A stretch of DNA of 64,000 nt from Povalibacter uvarum. GTDB lineage: Bacteria; Pseudomonadota; Gammaproteobacteria; Steroidobacterales; Steroidobacteraceae. This document shows positions 36,880 to 45,618 of the stretch, one piece after another. The notes under the pieces are model-generated. The model was not told the DNA's origin. It did not search any database and was given only the letters and a program-made list of their open reading frames with translations. Position numbers and translations under genes: made by a program. Each line of letters starts with the position of its first letter. The first letter of the stretch is position 1. The DNA is taken from the NCBI RefSeq assembly GCF_014202975.1, contig NZ_JACHHZ010000003.1, forward strand, positions 930,001-994,000. Direction: 5' to 3'.

Positions 36880-37988
36880 CAGGCCGCCTTCTCGCGTTCG
36901 AGCAGGGTGCGCTTGCGTTCGATGCCCCAGCGATAGCCCGACAGGTTGCCGTCAGTGCGAACGACGCGGTGGCAGGGAATCGCAATGGCAATCGCGTTCG
37001 CCGCACACGCCTGCGCGACCGCGCGAACCGCCTTGGGCGCTCCGATCCGCTTCGCCATGTCGGCGTAGCTCACGGTCGACCCGGCGGGAATCTTGCGCAG
37101 CGCCTGCCAGACTCTTTGCTGGAACGCCGTGCCGCGAATATCGAGTGGCAGGTCGAGACCGATCGACGGTGCTTCGACGAAGCCCACGACCTTCGCGACC
37201 ATCTGCTCGAATTGCGCGTCCCCGCCAATCAGCTGGGCCCGTTCGAACCGATCCTGCAGGTCGCGCACGAGCGCTTCGGGATCGTCGCCGAGAAGGATCG
37301 AGCAGACGCCCTTGTCAGTGGCTGCCACCAGGAGCGCACCGAGTGAGCATTGCGCGACTGCGAATCGAATGACTGCGTTCTTGCCACCAGCGCGAAACTC
37401 CCCCGGCTTCATGCCGAGGAGCGCGTCGGCTTTCGAATAGAAGGGCGCGTTGGAGTTGAAGCCGGCTTCGTAGATCGCGTCGGTGACGCTGCCGCGACGA
37501 GCCAACCCTGTCTGCGTCCGTTCCGTGCGATGTGCCGACGCATACGCCTTGGGTGTCACGCCCGTCACGGCCTTGAAGACACGATGGAAGTGATACGCGC
37601 TCAGTCCCGCGGCCTTGGCCAGCGTGGCCAGTGAGGGTGCCGATTCGCTGGTCTCGATCAGGCGGCATGCCTTCGCGATCCGGGCGGCGTACTGTTCATC
37701 GAGCGAGGGCTGCTCGGGCTTGCAGCGCCGGCAGGGGCGGAACCCGGCCTTCTCCGCGGCCGCCTGGGTTGTATGGAATGCGACGTTTTCGCGGCGGGCG
37801 CGACGGGAGGCGCAGGAAGGGCGGCAATACACTCCGGTCGTGCGCACGGAGTAATAGAACTGCCCATCCGCTGCACGATCGCGGCGGACAACGGCATCCC
37901 AGCGTGCTTCATCGCTGTGGAAAACAGGGGGCGTTGGCGCAGTCGCCTTCATGAGGCCCGGCTCGGTTCTGGATACAAGTTGCATCAT
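36879..37988 (-). CDS. ada: Ada: bifunctional DNA alkylation repair protein and activator
   Basis: Ada removes methyl groups from phosphotriesters and O6-methylguanine and activates repair genes once methylated. In 369 residues: the N-terminal zinc/methyl-acceptor domain has Cys55, Cys59, Cys86 and Cys89, the same spacing as E. coli Cys38/42/69/72. The AraC-type helix-turn-helix lies at about 100-185 (LATLAKAAGLSAYHFHRVFK). The methyltransferase domain has acceptor Cys in AIPCHRVVRTDG. Both acceptor sites are intact. ATG 37988 follows GGGAGAT; ATG 37952 is a possible shorter start. It heads a minus-strand run that includes an oxygenase, an aminotransferase and a ligase. Confidence 0.96.
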   Translation of the reverse strand: MMQLVSRTEPGLMKATAPTPPVFHSDEARWDAVVRRDRAADGQFYYSVRTTGVYCRPSCASRRARRENVAFHTTQAAAEKAGFRPCRRCKPEQPSLDEQYAARIAKACRLIETSESAPSLATLAKAAGLSAYHFHRVFKAVTGVTPKAYASAHRTERTQTGLARRGSVTDAIYEAGFNSNAPFYSKADALLGMKPGEFRAGGKNAVIRFAVAQCSLGALLVAATDKGVCSILLGDDPEALVRDLQDRFERAQLIGGDAQFEQMVAKVVGFVEAPSIGLDLPLDIRGTAFQQRVWQALRKIPAGSTVSYADMAKRIGAPKAVRAVAQACAANAIAIAIPCHRVVRTDGNLSGYRWGIERKRTLLEREKAA

Positions 37989-38151
37989 GGCTCGATCTCC
38001 CGGTCTGGCATAGCTCTTCAGTGGGGCCAGAATGCGTCGGGCAGGTATTCCCTGACACTCGGGTTCTTGCTTTCAAATCCCGCAACCTACTGATTTATAC
38101 TCGCGCGCCTGCATTTCAACGCGCGCCCCGCGCCCGCTCATCCATCGTTCC

Positions 38152-39084
38152 ATGATCGCCGCCGCGTTCTACAAGTTTGTCTCGCTGCCGGACTACACGG
38201 CCCTGAAGCCGTCGTTGCTGGCGTTCTGCGAGCAACGCGGCGTGAAGGGCACGATCCTGCTTGCAGCCGAGGGCATCAACGGGACGATCGCCGGCGAAGC
38301 CGCGAGCGTGCGTGAAGTGCTTGCCTACCTGCGCAGTGATCCCCGGCTCGCCGATCTGGAGCACAAGGAGTCGGGTGCGACACGCAAGCCGTTCTATCGC
38401 ATGAAGGTGCGCCTCAAGCGCGAGATCGTCACGATGGGTGTGCCCACGGTCGATCCGACGAAGCTGGTCGGCACCTATGTGAAGCCCGAGGACTGGAACA
38501 CGCTCATCACTGATCCGGATGTCCTCGTCGTCGACGTGCGCAACGACTATGAAGTCGCGCTGGGTACCTTCGAAGGCGCCATCAACCCGAAGACGCGCAG
38601 CTTCAGCGAATTTCCCGCGTGGATTCGCGAGCAGGCCGCGTTGCGGGACAAGCCGAGGGTGGCGATGTTCTGCACGGGCGGCATCCGCTGCGAAAAATCC
38701 ACAGCCTTCCTGCGAGCCGAAGGGTTCGACCAGGTCTTCCACTTGCAGGGCGGCATTCTCAAATACCTGGAAGTCGTGCCCGAGCGCGACAGCCGGTGGC
38801 AGGGTGAGTGCTTCGTTTTCGACGAGCGCGTCGCGATCGGTCACGGATTGAAGGCTGGCGAGCACGAGCTGTGCCGTTCGTGTCGGCAGCCGATCAGTGC
38901 GGCGGACAAGTTGTCGGAGCGATTCGAAGAAGGGGTGAGCTGTCCCGGTTGCTACGATTCGATCACGCCTACGAAGCGGGCGGGCTTGCGCGAGCGGCAA
39001 CGCCAGGTGGAACTCGCGAAGCGGCGTGGCGCCGAGCACATCGGTGCGAAGCTCGTCGTGGAAAGCGGCGAAGAGTCCGAATAG
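38152..39084 (+). CDS. trhO: tRNA uridine(34) hydroxylase TrhO (rhodanese family)
   Basis: TrhO hydroxylates U34 of certain tRNAs in an oxygen-dependent reaction. The 310-residue protein has an N-terminal acylphosphatase-like domain (AAFYKFVSLPDYTALKPSLL, GTILLAAEGINGTIAG). A rhodanese domain follows, with VLVVDVRNDYEVALGTFEGA and the active-site loop MFCTGGIRCEKST. The C-terminal segment has cysteine pairs CRSCRQP and CPGCYD. All family hallmarks are present. A TATACT box lies at 38096-38101 but without a well-spaced -35. It is followed by a LysE gene after 20 bases, although a functional link is not obvious. Confidence 0.93.
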   Translation: MIAAAFYKFVSLPDYTALKPSLLAFCEQRGVKGTILLAAEGINGTIAGEAASVREVLAYLRSDPRLADLEHKESGATRKPFYRMKVRLKREIVTMGVPTVDPTKLVGTYVKPEDWNTLITDPDVLVVDVRNDYEVALGTFEGAINPKTRSFSEFPAWIREQAALRDKPRVAMFCTGGIRCEKSTAFLRAEGFDQVFHLQGGILKYLEVVPERDSRWQGECFVFDERVAIGHGLKAGEHELCRSCRQPISAADKLSERFEEGVSCPGCYDSITPTKRAGLRERQRQVELAKRRGAEHIGAKLVVESGEESE

Positions 39085-39104
39085 ATCTGGCGACAGGTGC
39101 AATC

Positions 39105-39719
39105 ATGTCCTTATACGGTCTGTTGATATTCGCTGCGGTGTACGCGCTGGCGGTGGCTTCGCCGGGACCGGGCGTCGCGGCAATCGTGGCTCGATCCCTC
39201 GCTCGTGGAATGCAGGGCAGCGTCGCGTTCATCGGCGGGTTCCTCGTCGGCGACCTGATCTGGTTTGCATTCGCAGCGACAGGTCTCGCGGCGCTTGCGC
39301 AGACGGCCTACACACTGTTCGTTGCGATCAAGTACATCGGCGCCGCGTATCTGCTTTACCTGGCCTACCGGTTGTGGACGACACCCGCACAGGCGGTCGA
39401 CGAGCAGGCCGTCGACAGCGGCGGTCGCCCGACGCAGCTGTTCCTCGGCAGCCTTGCGCTCACGATGGCGAATCCGAAGACAATGATCTTCTTCCTCGCG
39501 CTGCTGCCGACCGTCGTGAATCTTCAGACATTGACGCTGGCGGGCTTCCTCGAGATCGCACTGGTGATCAGCATCGTGCTGCCTCTCGTGCTCGCCGCTT
39601 ACGCATTCGCGGCGACCCATGCGCGCCGTTTGTTCAAGAGTCCGCGAGCCGTACGTAACCTGAATCGGGGAACTGGCGTCGCCATGGCAGGAGCGGCAGT
39701 CGCCGTTGCAACACGATGA
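39105..39719 (+). CDS. LysE/RhtB-family amino-acid exporter
   Basis: This 204-residue inner-membrane protein has about six helices: YGLLIFAAVYALAVASPGPG, GSVAFIGGFLVGDLIWFAFA, AIKYIGAAYLLYLAYRLWT, GSLALTMANPKTMIFFLALL and others. ASPGPG and the ANPK motif before the fourth helix are hallmarks of LysE/RhtB exporters of amino acids or related compounds. ATG 39105 fits the first helix. Its stop overlaps the ATG of the TPP enzyme by 4 bases (ATGA), so exporter and enzyme are translated together. Confidence 0.9.
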   Translation: MSLYGLLIFAAVYALAVASPGPGVAAIVARSLARGMQGSVAFIGGFLVGDLIWFAFAATGLAALAQTAYTLFVAIKYIGAAYLLYLAYRLWTTPAQAVDEQAVDSGGRPTQLFLGSLALTMANPKTMIFFLALLPTVVNLQTLTLAGFLEIALVISIVLPLVLAAYAFAATHARRLFKSPRAVRNLNRGTGVAMAGAAVAVATR

Positions 39720-41362
39720 GCACTACAGTCACGGCCGCACGTCGGCTGGTCGAAACCCTGGTCGCGAATGGCGTTACGCATGTCTTCTGCGTGCCCGGCG
39801 AGAGCTATCTCGCCGTTCTCGATGCGCTGGTCGATTTCCAGGATCGCATCCAGGTCATCACGTGCCGGCATGAGGCGGGCGCATCGAACATGGCGGTCGC
39901 GTACGCCAAGCTGACTCGTCGTCCCGGTGTCTGCTTCGTCACGCGCGGCCCTGGCGCAACGCACGCAAGCATTGGCATTCACACGGCTTCGCAGGACTCG
40001 GCGCCGGTGATCATGTTCGTCGGGCAGGTGGCACGCGCCGATCGAGGTCGCGAAGGATTCCAGGAGCTCGACTATCCGGCGGTCTTCGGCACGATGACCA
40101 AGCTCGCGGTCGAAGTGAGCGATCCGACCCGTATGGTCGAGATCGTGACCCGTGCATTTGCGACCGCGGCACAAGGCCGGCACGGCCCGGTCGTAGTCTC
40201 GCTGCCCGAAGACATGCTGACGGAAGATGCGGGCCCGCGTGTGCCGAGCGCAGTGCAGGCTGCACCAGCCGGCCTCGCCGAGGCGGCATTGCATGCGATT
40301 CACGCCCGACTCGAGAAATCAGAGCGCCCACTGATGATTCTCGGCGGCACGGGCTGGAGCGACGACGCGCTGCAGCGCCTCGCGGACTGGGCGAAGCAGA
40401 TCGATCTGCCGATCGCGTTGTCGTGGCGCCGCAAGGACCTGCTGAACAACGATCATCCCTGCTACGTCGGCGACCTGAGCATTCGCCCGAGCCCCGGTCT
40501 CAACGAGCGCATCAAGCAGGCTGATCTGCTGATCGCGATCGGATCGCGCATGGGTGACATTCCGACGACCGGCTACCAGCTGCTGTCGGCGCAGGATGCG
40601 GCCGAAAAGCTCATCCACGTGCATCCTTCCGCCGAAGACATCAATCGCGTCTGGCAGGCCTCGCTCTCTGCAATTGCGAATGAAGCCGTCGCCGCGATCT
40701 CACTGAGCGGATTGAAGGTGCAGCGCAAGTGGTCGCAGTGGCGCGCTGCTGCCCGCGGCGACTACGAGAAATCAATCGAACCAGTCACGACAGTGGGTGC
40801 GGTCAATCTTTCGCAGGTCTTCACGCACATGGCGCGTGTTCTGCCGCCTGATGCGATTCTCTGCAACGGCGCCGGAAACTACGCCGCGTGGCCGAATCGC
40901 TTCTATCGCTATCGCAAGCCTTGCACGCAGCTCGCGCCGACCAGCGGTGCAATGGGCTTCGGTTTTCCCGCTGGCATTGCAGCGAAGCTGGTGCATCCGG
41001 ATCGCGACGTGATTGCGATCGCAGGCGACGGCTGCTTCCTCATGACCGGCCAGGAGCTGGCGACGGCCGTGCAGCATGACGTGCGTCTCGTGACGATGGT
41101 GATCGACAACGGTTCCTACGGCACGATCCGCATGTACCAGGAGCGCGAGTATCCAAAGCGCGTGATGGCTACCCGCCTGCGCAATCCCGATTTCACTGCT
41201 TATGCCCGTTCGTTCGGCGCCTGGGCCGCGACCGTCGAGCGCACCGAAGATTTCCCGGCGGCCTTCGAAGCCGCGCGCAAGTGCGACGTCCCGTCGCTGA
41301 TTCATATCAGGACGAGCGTCGAGGATATTCTGCCGGGGCAGAGGCTGCCGAACGCGCCGTAG
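39716..41362 (+). CDS. Thiamine-pyrophosphate-dependent enzyme (acetolactate synthase-like)
   Basis: A 548-residue enzyme with the three-domain TPP fold. The N-terminal Pyr domain has the catalytic glutamate Glu53 in CRHEAGASNMAVAYAK. The middle domain runs from about 190 to 320. The C-terminal PP domain has the TPP/Mg motif AGDGCFLMTGQELATAVQHD with VIDNGSYGTIRM after it. It resembles the large subunit of acetolactate synthase and related decarboxylases, but there is no ilvN-like gene nearby and biosynthetic IlvB is normally in another context. A broad-substrate synthase or decarboxylase is more likely. Translation is coupled to the LysE exporter, which may export its product or a precursor. 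Confidence 0.88.
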   Translation: MSTTVTAARRLVETLVANGVTHVFCVPGESYLAVLDALVDFQDRIQVITCRHEAGASNMAVAYAKLTRRPGVCFVTRGPGATHASIGIHTASQDSAPVIMFVGQVARADRGREGFQELDYPAVFGTMTKLAVEVSDPTRMVEIVTRAFATAAQGRHGPVVVSLPEDMLTEDAGPRVPSAVQAAPAGLAEAALHAIHARLEKSERPLMILGGTGWSDDALQRLADWAKQIDLPIALSWRRKDLLNNDHPCYVGDLSIRPSPGLNERIKQADLLIAIGSRMGDIPTTGYQLLSAQDAAEKLIHVHPSAEDINRVWQASLSAIANEAVAAISLSGLKVQRKWSQWRAAARGDYEKSIEPVTTVGAVNLSQVFTHMARVLPPDAILCNGAGNYAAWPNRFYRYRKPCTQLAPTSGAMGFGFPAGIAAKLVHPDRDVIAIAGDGCFLMTGQELATAVQHDVRLVTMVIDNGSYGTIRMYQEREYPKRVMATRLRNPDFTAYARSFGAWAATVERTEDFPAAFEAARKCDVPSLIHIRTSVEDILPGQRLPNAP

Positions 41363-41363
41363 G

Positions 41364-41786
41364 CTACTTCGGCATATCCGGACATACATACGGCACGGAC
41401 GCCGACACGTACGTCTTCGCGCGTTCCTGGCCGATGATGTGCAGCGAGAGCTCTTCCGCGGAGGGGAGGCTGACGCTGGCTTCGATGGGAATCGAATCTT
41501 CGAGCCAGCGGATGTTGGTGCCGGCAACGCCCCAGCCGGAAATCCGGTAGGTCTCGAAGCACGAATCCATCAGCAGGCTGCGGTCGGGCAGGAAGACCAG
41601 CATCTCACCGAGGGCGTGCCCCGAAGTCGTCGCGATCCAGACTTTGCCGATGAACGCGCCGTCGGCCGGCAGTGCGTCTGTATCGCCTGTAGTGGCTGCA
41701 GCAGATGCTTGAGGTGTGGGTGGGGGGCTTTTGCCTCCACAAGCGATCAGGCTGAGAGCAAGAAGAAGAGCAGCAATTGCTTTCAT
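41364..41786 (-). CDS. Small lipoprotein of unknown function
   Basis: The 140-residue protein has a lipoprotein signal (MKAIAALLLALSLIACGG, lipid-modified Cys16), a Ser/Pro/Ala linker and a mature domain of about 95 residues, with strands such as AFIGKVWIATTSGHALGEML and LVFLPDRSLLMDSCFETYRI. Two cysteines may form a disulfide. I do not recognise the family. Its end lies 1 base from the convergent TPP gene. Its start codon directly follows a long inverted repeat (41789-41840) that could hide the ribosome site. Confidence 0.75.
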   Translation of the reverse strand: MKAIAALLLALSLIACGGKSPPPTPQASAAATTGDTDALPADGAFIGKVWIATTSGHALGEMLVFLPDRSLLMDSCFETYRISGWGVAGTNIRWLEDSIPIEASVSLPSAEELSLHIIGQERAKTYVSASVPYVCPDMPK

Positions 41787-41788
41787 GG

Positions 41789-41840
41789 GCAGTTCCGGAT
41801 CGCGGCATCGATGCGATGCAGTGTAGCGATCCGGAACTGT
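41789..41840 (-). promoter_or_regulatory. Long hairpin directly upstream of the lipoprotein start
   Basis: CAGTTCCGGATCGC (41790-41803) and its exact reverse complement GCGATCCGGAACTG (41826-41839) enclose a 22-base loop containing the palindrome GCATCGATGC. On the message (minus strand) the stem ends 3 bases before the lipoprotein ATG (41786) and includes the GGAA that would serve as the ribosome site. It may be a terminator of the upstream peptidase, a translation control, or both. Confidence 0.5.
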
Positions 41841-41863
41841 CCGGAGAAGTGATCGCGCTGCGA

Positions 41864-41879
41864 CCCGGCTCGAGCCGGG
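41864..41879 (-). terminator. 16-bp GC palindrome after the subtilase gene
   Basis: CCCGGCTCGAGCCGGG is a perfect palindrome about 17 bases after the S8 peptidase stop codon. There is no U-run, so it would be an atypical terminator. Confidence 0.4.
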
Positions 41880-41895
41880 CCGCAGTGCGCTTTCC

Positions 41896-44800
41896 TTACT
41901 TCGTCACCTCGCCATTCGTACACGCCGTCGCCGCTCCGAAATAAAGCTCGGCCGAACTTGCGCGGGCGCAGTTCTTCCACTTGCCGCGATTCACGCCGCG
42001 AGCGGAATACGTGATGGTCTTGGTTTCACCCGGGAGCAGTTCGCCTGAAGTGACGCGCAGATCCTGCGTCGGCCCTCCCGGCGTGTCGAAGATGTACGCC
42101 TGGCCGCGATTGCCGAAGCGATTCTCCGCACCCACGGTCAGGAAGCCGAGATCGCCGTCGCCTGGCAGGTTGGCAGGGTCGTAAGCAAAGGTGATGTCCT
42201 CTGTCGGCTGAATACCGATCCAGATCTGGAAGGTCTTGAGCTCGCCGAAGAAGTACGTGGGCACCGCTTCGTAGTCGACGACGATCCAGCTGCCGACGCC
42301 ATCCGTCAGGACACCGATGCGGATTGCACCGCCGTCCGCGGGATTGAGGTCGGTCCAGAATGGCGCGAGCACGTTGTTCGGCGGATTCTCGTCCGGGAAG
42401 TCGCTGTTGATGAAATCGACATCCGCCACGGTGCCGCCGCCGACGACGACGTACCCGTTGCTCGTCACGCCGAGTCGCGTATTGCTCTCGCCGCCGAAGC
42501 GGAACGCCGGTGTGGTGAAGTTGACGATCGATTCGTCGCCGAGCCCTGCGATCGGTGCGACACCGAATGCCGCCAGGGGGATATAGCCGAACAAGCTTCC
42601 GGGCGCGACGGAGACCGTCGGCGGCGTAATGCCGTTGACGACGCCAGTGAAAGCGAAGTTGCGCGAGTCGATCTGCGTGGCGCCGTTCACCGATTGCAGA
42701 CGCAGTTGCGAGGGGAGCTGATCGGTCAGTACCACGTTCGCGGGCTCGAACGTCGGATTCGTCAGTGACAGCGTGCAGTTCGTCGTGCCGCCGTTGGGGA
42801 ACGTTGCCGGCGTGCACGTGTGAGTGAACGCGAGTGGTGCTTCCTGGCGGACGATCGTGATCGGGAAGTCCGCGATGAACGCGCCGCTCAGGAACGTGAC
42901 GTTCGCGTGACGCGTCTCGCCGATCGGCACTGCGCTCGCATCGACAGTGATCGTCACTGTCTGATCGCCGCCCGCCGGCAGCAGGAACAGGGCAGGAGAC
43001 ACTGTCACTTTCACATCGTTCGGAGCGAGCGGAGCGGCCAGCCAGATCCGCTTCGAGAACACTTCGCTGCGCAGCGTGCGTTCGACGCTCACGATGCCTG
43101 GATTCGAGGGCACGTACAGGCTCGGATAGTTGGCGAGCGACAGGTTCGCCTGGTTGTCGATGAAGTCCTGGCCACTCGCGCTGATGCTGATGCCGGGATT
43201 GTCCGCGTCATCGACGCGAATGCGGCCCGAGCCCCGATCGAACGGAGTGGTGAACGTTTCGCCATCCTCCTTCGCGACGAACTTCCATGCGGTCAGCATC
43301 AACGCCGACTTGATCTGGCCCGGCGACCAATCCGGGTGCAGTCCCTTCAGGGCAGCCGCGGCGCCGGCGACGTGCGGGCTCGACATCGAAGTGCCGTTGA
43401 TCGCCTGGAACAACTGACCCTGCGGACCGCCGAGCGGCGTTGCCGGCAGCGGTGTATTGCCTGCGAGCACTTGCACGCCGGGTGCAGTCACGTCCGGCTT
43501 GCTGATGCCGAGCACCTGTCCCGGCCCGCCGCGCGAGCTGAACGACGCCATGACGTCGGGTTGTCCGGGCGCGACGCGGCCAGTGGTGAACGAAGCTGTC
43601 TCGCCCGCGTGAGCGGTCAGGAAGGCAAGCAGTGCTGTTCCGTCCGTGTCTTCGAGATGAACGGTCGGAACGAAGTGATTGTCCGTCACCGTGCCCAGCG
43701 GCGTTGCGTTGTAGAGGATCATTCCGACGCCGCCGCGCTGCTGCACATTGAAGCTCTTCTCGACGCGAGCGTTCACGCCGCGCTGGCAGAGCACGACCGC
43801 GCCTGCGAAGGCGTTGTCAGCTGTGCCGTTCTGACAGAGTGGATCGTTGAAGGGCGCTGCAGCGGCGTCGACGATCGTCGTTGCCGTGCTGATTCCCTTG
43901 GTGATGCTCGCGCCGCTGGCGCGGAACGTGTCGCCATTGCTTGCACGAACGGTCAGGTCACTGAGGAACTGACGGGCTTCCGTGCTCGCGGCGACTGTTG
44001 TCACCCAGGGCTCGACGTGACTGACAGTGTCCGGGCCGGGGCCGGAGTTGCCGGCGGATGCCGCGACAAAGACGCCGGCGTTGTACGCATCGAGGAATGC
44101 CAGCGAAACGGGATCCGCATAGGGCTCCTCGCCGCCGCCGATCGAGAAGTTGATGACGTTGACGCCATCGACGATCGCTTGCTGCACAGCGGCCGCGGAG
44201 TCGGACACGAAACAGCCGAGATCGCCGCAGACCTTGTAGACGGCGAGATGCGCTCGCGGGGCGATACCAGAGACTTTGCCGCGCGGCACACTGAATACGG
44301 ACGCGCTGACGTTGTTGTTGCCGATGGAAGTCGATGCCGTATGGGTGCCGTGACCGTTGTCATCGCGGGCGCTGGGAAATTCAGAGGGCAGCAGGCCGAC
44401 GATGAGGTCGTACGTATCCATGAATCGGCGTGCGCCGATCAGCTTGTTGTTGCAGGCGAAGGGTGCGTCGCCCGCCACCGCGCTGCCGAATTCACAGGCC
44501 GTGCCGGTCCAGGTTGCCGGAGGTTCGGGGAAGGGCTTGCCGTTCGGATCGGGATCCGAGAAGGAGGGATGTTCCGGCCAGGCACCGCTGTCGAGAATGC
44601 CGACGACGACACCCTGGCCGCGGCCTTCGGGGCCGTTCGCCCAGAGCTCATCGACACCGATGAACTTCGGCGTCGTATCGGTTTGCGGTCGCAGCAGGCG
44701 ATCGCGATAGACGCGCTGCACACCAGGAAGGCGGCGCAGTGCTTCGACTTCATTCTCCGGAACGACCACGGATACACCGCCGAGAACGACGCTGAGATCG

Positions 44801-45177
44801 TGTACGACACGAGCTCGCGGCACGGATCGGGCGGCTGCGGTCGTGAACGCGGCGCGCTTGCTGGCCAGCAGGTTCAATTGCCGACCCGACGCAGCGGATC
44901 GCATGTCCAGTTGTCGCGTGGTCGAAGCAGCACCCGCCGCCGATGCGACCGGCTCACTGGCCGCGGCCGCTACGGAATCGGCATCGAACTTCACGATCAC
45001 GCTCACGAGCTTGGGCTCGCGACGCGATTGCTTCACGGCGTTCTGCACCGCGCTCGACGGTTCGAGGGAGGTGGCACGCATCTGTCGAGGCGCTTCGGCG
45101 GCAGTGCCGCAGAGCGATACCGTGCTCAGTGCGACGAACAGTGACGGCAGGAATCTTCTCGGAGGTCTCATCCACAT
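41896..45177 (-). CDS. Secreted S8-family serine peptidase (subtilase)
   Basis: A 1093-residue exported protease. Signal peptide (RRFLPSLFVALSTVSLCG); inhibitor I9-like propeptide (about 50-155, KLVSVIVKFDADSV). The catalytic domain carries Asp196 in VVVGILDSGAWPEHPSF, His276 in DDNGHGTHTAST and Ser597 in AINGTSMSSPHVAGAAAAL. A protease-associated (PA) domain is inserted between His and Ser (CQRGVNARVEKSF, VGMILYN). Then follow a fibronectin-like domain and about 280 residues of beta-sandwich sequence that includes CTPATFPNGGTTNCTLSL. The end has paired Cys (NCARAS, TACTNG). ATG 45177 follows AGGGAGAGA. It probably degrades extracellular protein. The triad is complete. Confidence 0.95.
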   Translation of the reverse strand: MWMRPPRRFLPSLFVALSTVSLCGTAAEAPRQMRATSLEPSSAVQNAVKQSRREPKLVSVIVKFDADSVAAAASEPVASAAGAASTTRQLDMRSAASGRQLNLLASKRAAFTTAAARSVPRARVVHDLSVVLGGVSVVVPENEVEALRRLPGVQRVYRDRLLRPQTDTTPKFIGVDELWANGPEGRGQGVVVGILDSGAWPEHPSFSDPDPNGKPFPEPPATWTGTACEFGSAVAGDAPFACNNKLIGARRFMDTYDLIVGLLPSEFPSARDDNGHGTHTASTSIGNNNVSASVFSVPRGKVSGIAPRAHLAVYKVCGDLGCFVSDSAAAVQQAIVDGVNVINFSIGGGEEPYADPVSLAFLDAYNAGVFVAASAGNSGPGPDTVSHVEPWVTTVAASTEARQFLSDLTVRASNGDTFRASGASITKGISTATTIVDAAAAPFNDPLCQNGTADNAFAGAVVLCQRGVNARVEKSFNVQQRGGVGMILYNATPLGTVTDNHFVPTVHLEDTDGTALLAFLTAHAGETASFTTGRVAPGQPDVMASFSSRGGPGQVLGISKPDVTAPGVQVLAGNTPLPATPLGGPQGQLFQAINGTSMSSPHVAGAAAALKGLHPDWSPGQIKSALMLTAWKFVAKEDGETFTTPFDRGSGRIRVDDADNPGISISASGQDFIDNQANLSLANYPSLYVPSNPGIVSVERTLRSEVFSKRIWLAAPLAPNDVKVTVSPALFLLPAGGDQTVTITVDASAVPIGETRHANVTFLSGAFIADFPITIVRQEAPLAFTHTCTPATFPNGGTTNCTLSLTNPTFEPANVVLTDQLPSQLRLQSVNGATQIDSRNFAFTGVVNGITPPTVSVAPGSLFGYIPLAAFGVAPIAGLGDESIVNFTTPAFRFGGESNTRLGVTSNGYVVVGGGTVADVDFINSDFPDENPPNNVLAPFWTDLNPADGGAIRIGVLTDGVGSWIVVDYEAVPTYFFGELKTFQIWIGIQPTEDITFAYDPANLPGDGDLGFLTVGAENRFGNRGQAYIFDTPGGPTQDLRVTSGELLPGETKTITYSARGVNRGKWKNCARASSAELYFGAATACTNGEVTK

Positions 45178-45355
45178 GACGCATCTCTCCCTAATGAACG
45201 AGTGGAAAACGGCAGCAACACGCATCCGACGGACGCGCGCTGTCGAGGCGGGGTCACGACGATCGCAAACAGGAATGTGGCCAGGATTGCTCGAAGGGAG
45301 AGACGTTTTAGTTGTCGCGCCGATGAGAAGTCAATAGTGGAGGACGCAGAAGAGG

Positions 45356-45441
45356 CGGCGAGCTGCGAGCGATGAGCGGTGAGCCAGAGAAGAGTGGTTC
45401 GTAGTGGTATCTGGCTCGTCGCTCATTGCTCGCCGCTCACC
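45356..45441. repeat. Inverted heptad pair, AGC/GCT every 7 bases
   Basis: AGC recurs at 45361, 45368, 45375 and 45382 (units GGCGAGC, TGCGAGC, GATGAGC, GGTGAGC). GCT recurs at 45414, 45421, 45428 and 45435 (GCTCGTC, GCTCATT, GCTCGCC, GCTCACC). The two arms are approximate reverse complements. Confidence 0.7.
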
Positions 45442-45552
45442 GCCTCTTGTCACGCGCGAGTCACCTTGAGCCGCGAGCAATCTATACGAGCCACAAGTCA
45501 TGACCAGATGAGACCGAGCCGCCGAGCCGCAGCCAATGAGCTTCCGATTCTG

Positions 45553-45587
45553 GCTCGCGGCTCACAGCTCGCAGCTCACAGCTCCTC
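45553..45587. repeat. Heptad tract GCTCRCR
   Basis: GCT recurs at 45553, 45560, 45567, 45574 and 45581 in GCTCGCG, GCTCACA, GCTCGCA, GCTCACA, GCTCCTC. A degenerate inverse arm (GAGC-rich) lies just upstream at about 45510-45541. Confidence 0.6.
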
Positions 45588-45618
45588 CAACAAACCCCGT
45601 GCGCGAACGCTCATTTCC

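Noticed and set aside
42820-45144. 774-codon plus-strand frame opposite the subtilase
   Set aside because: Low-complexity Arg/Asp/Ala sequence; the minus-strand frame encodes a complete S8 triad.
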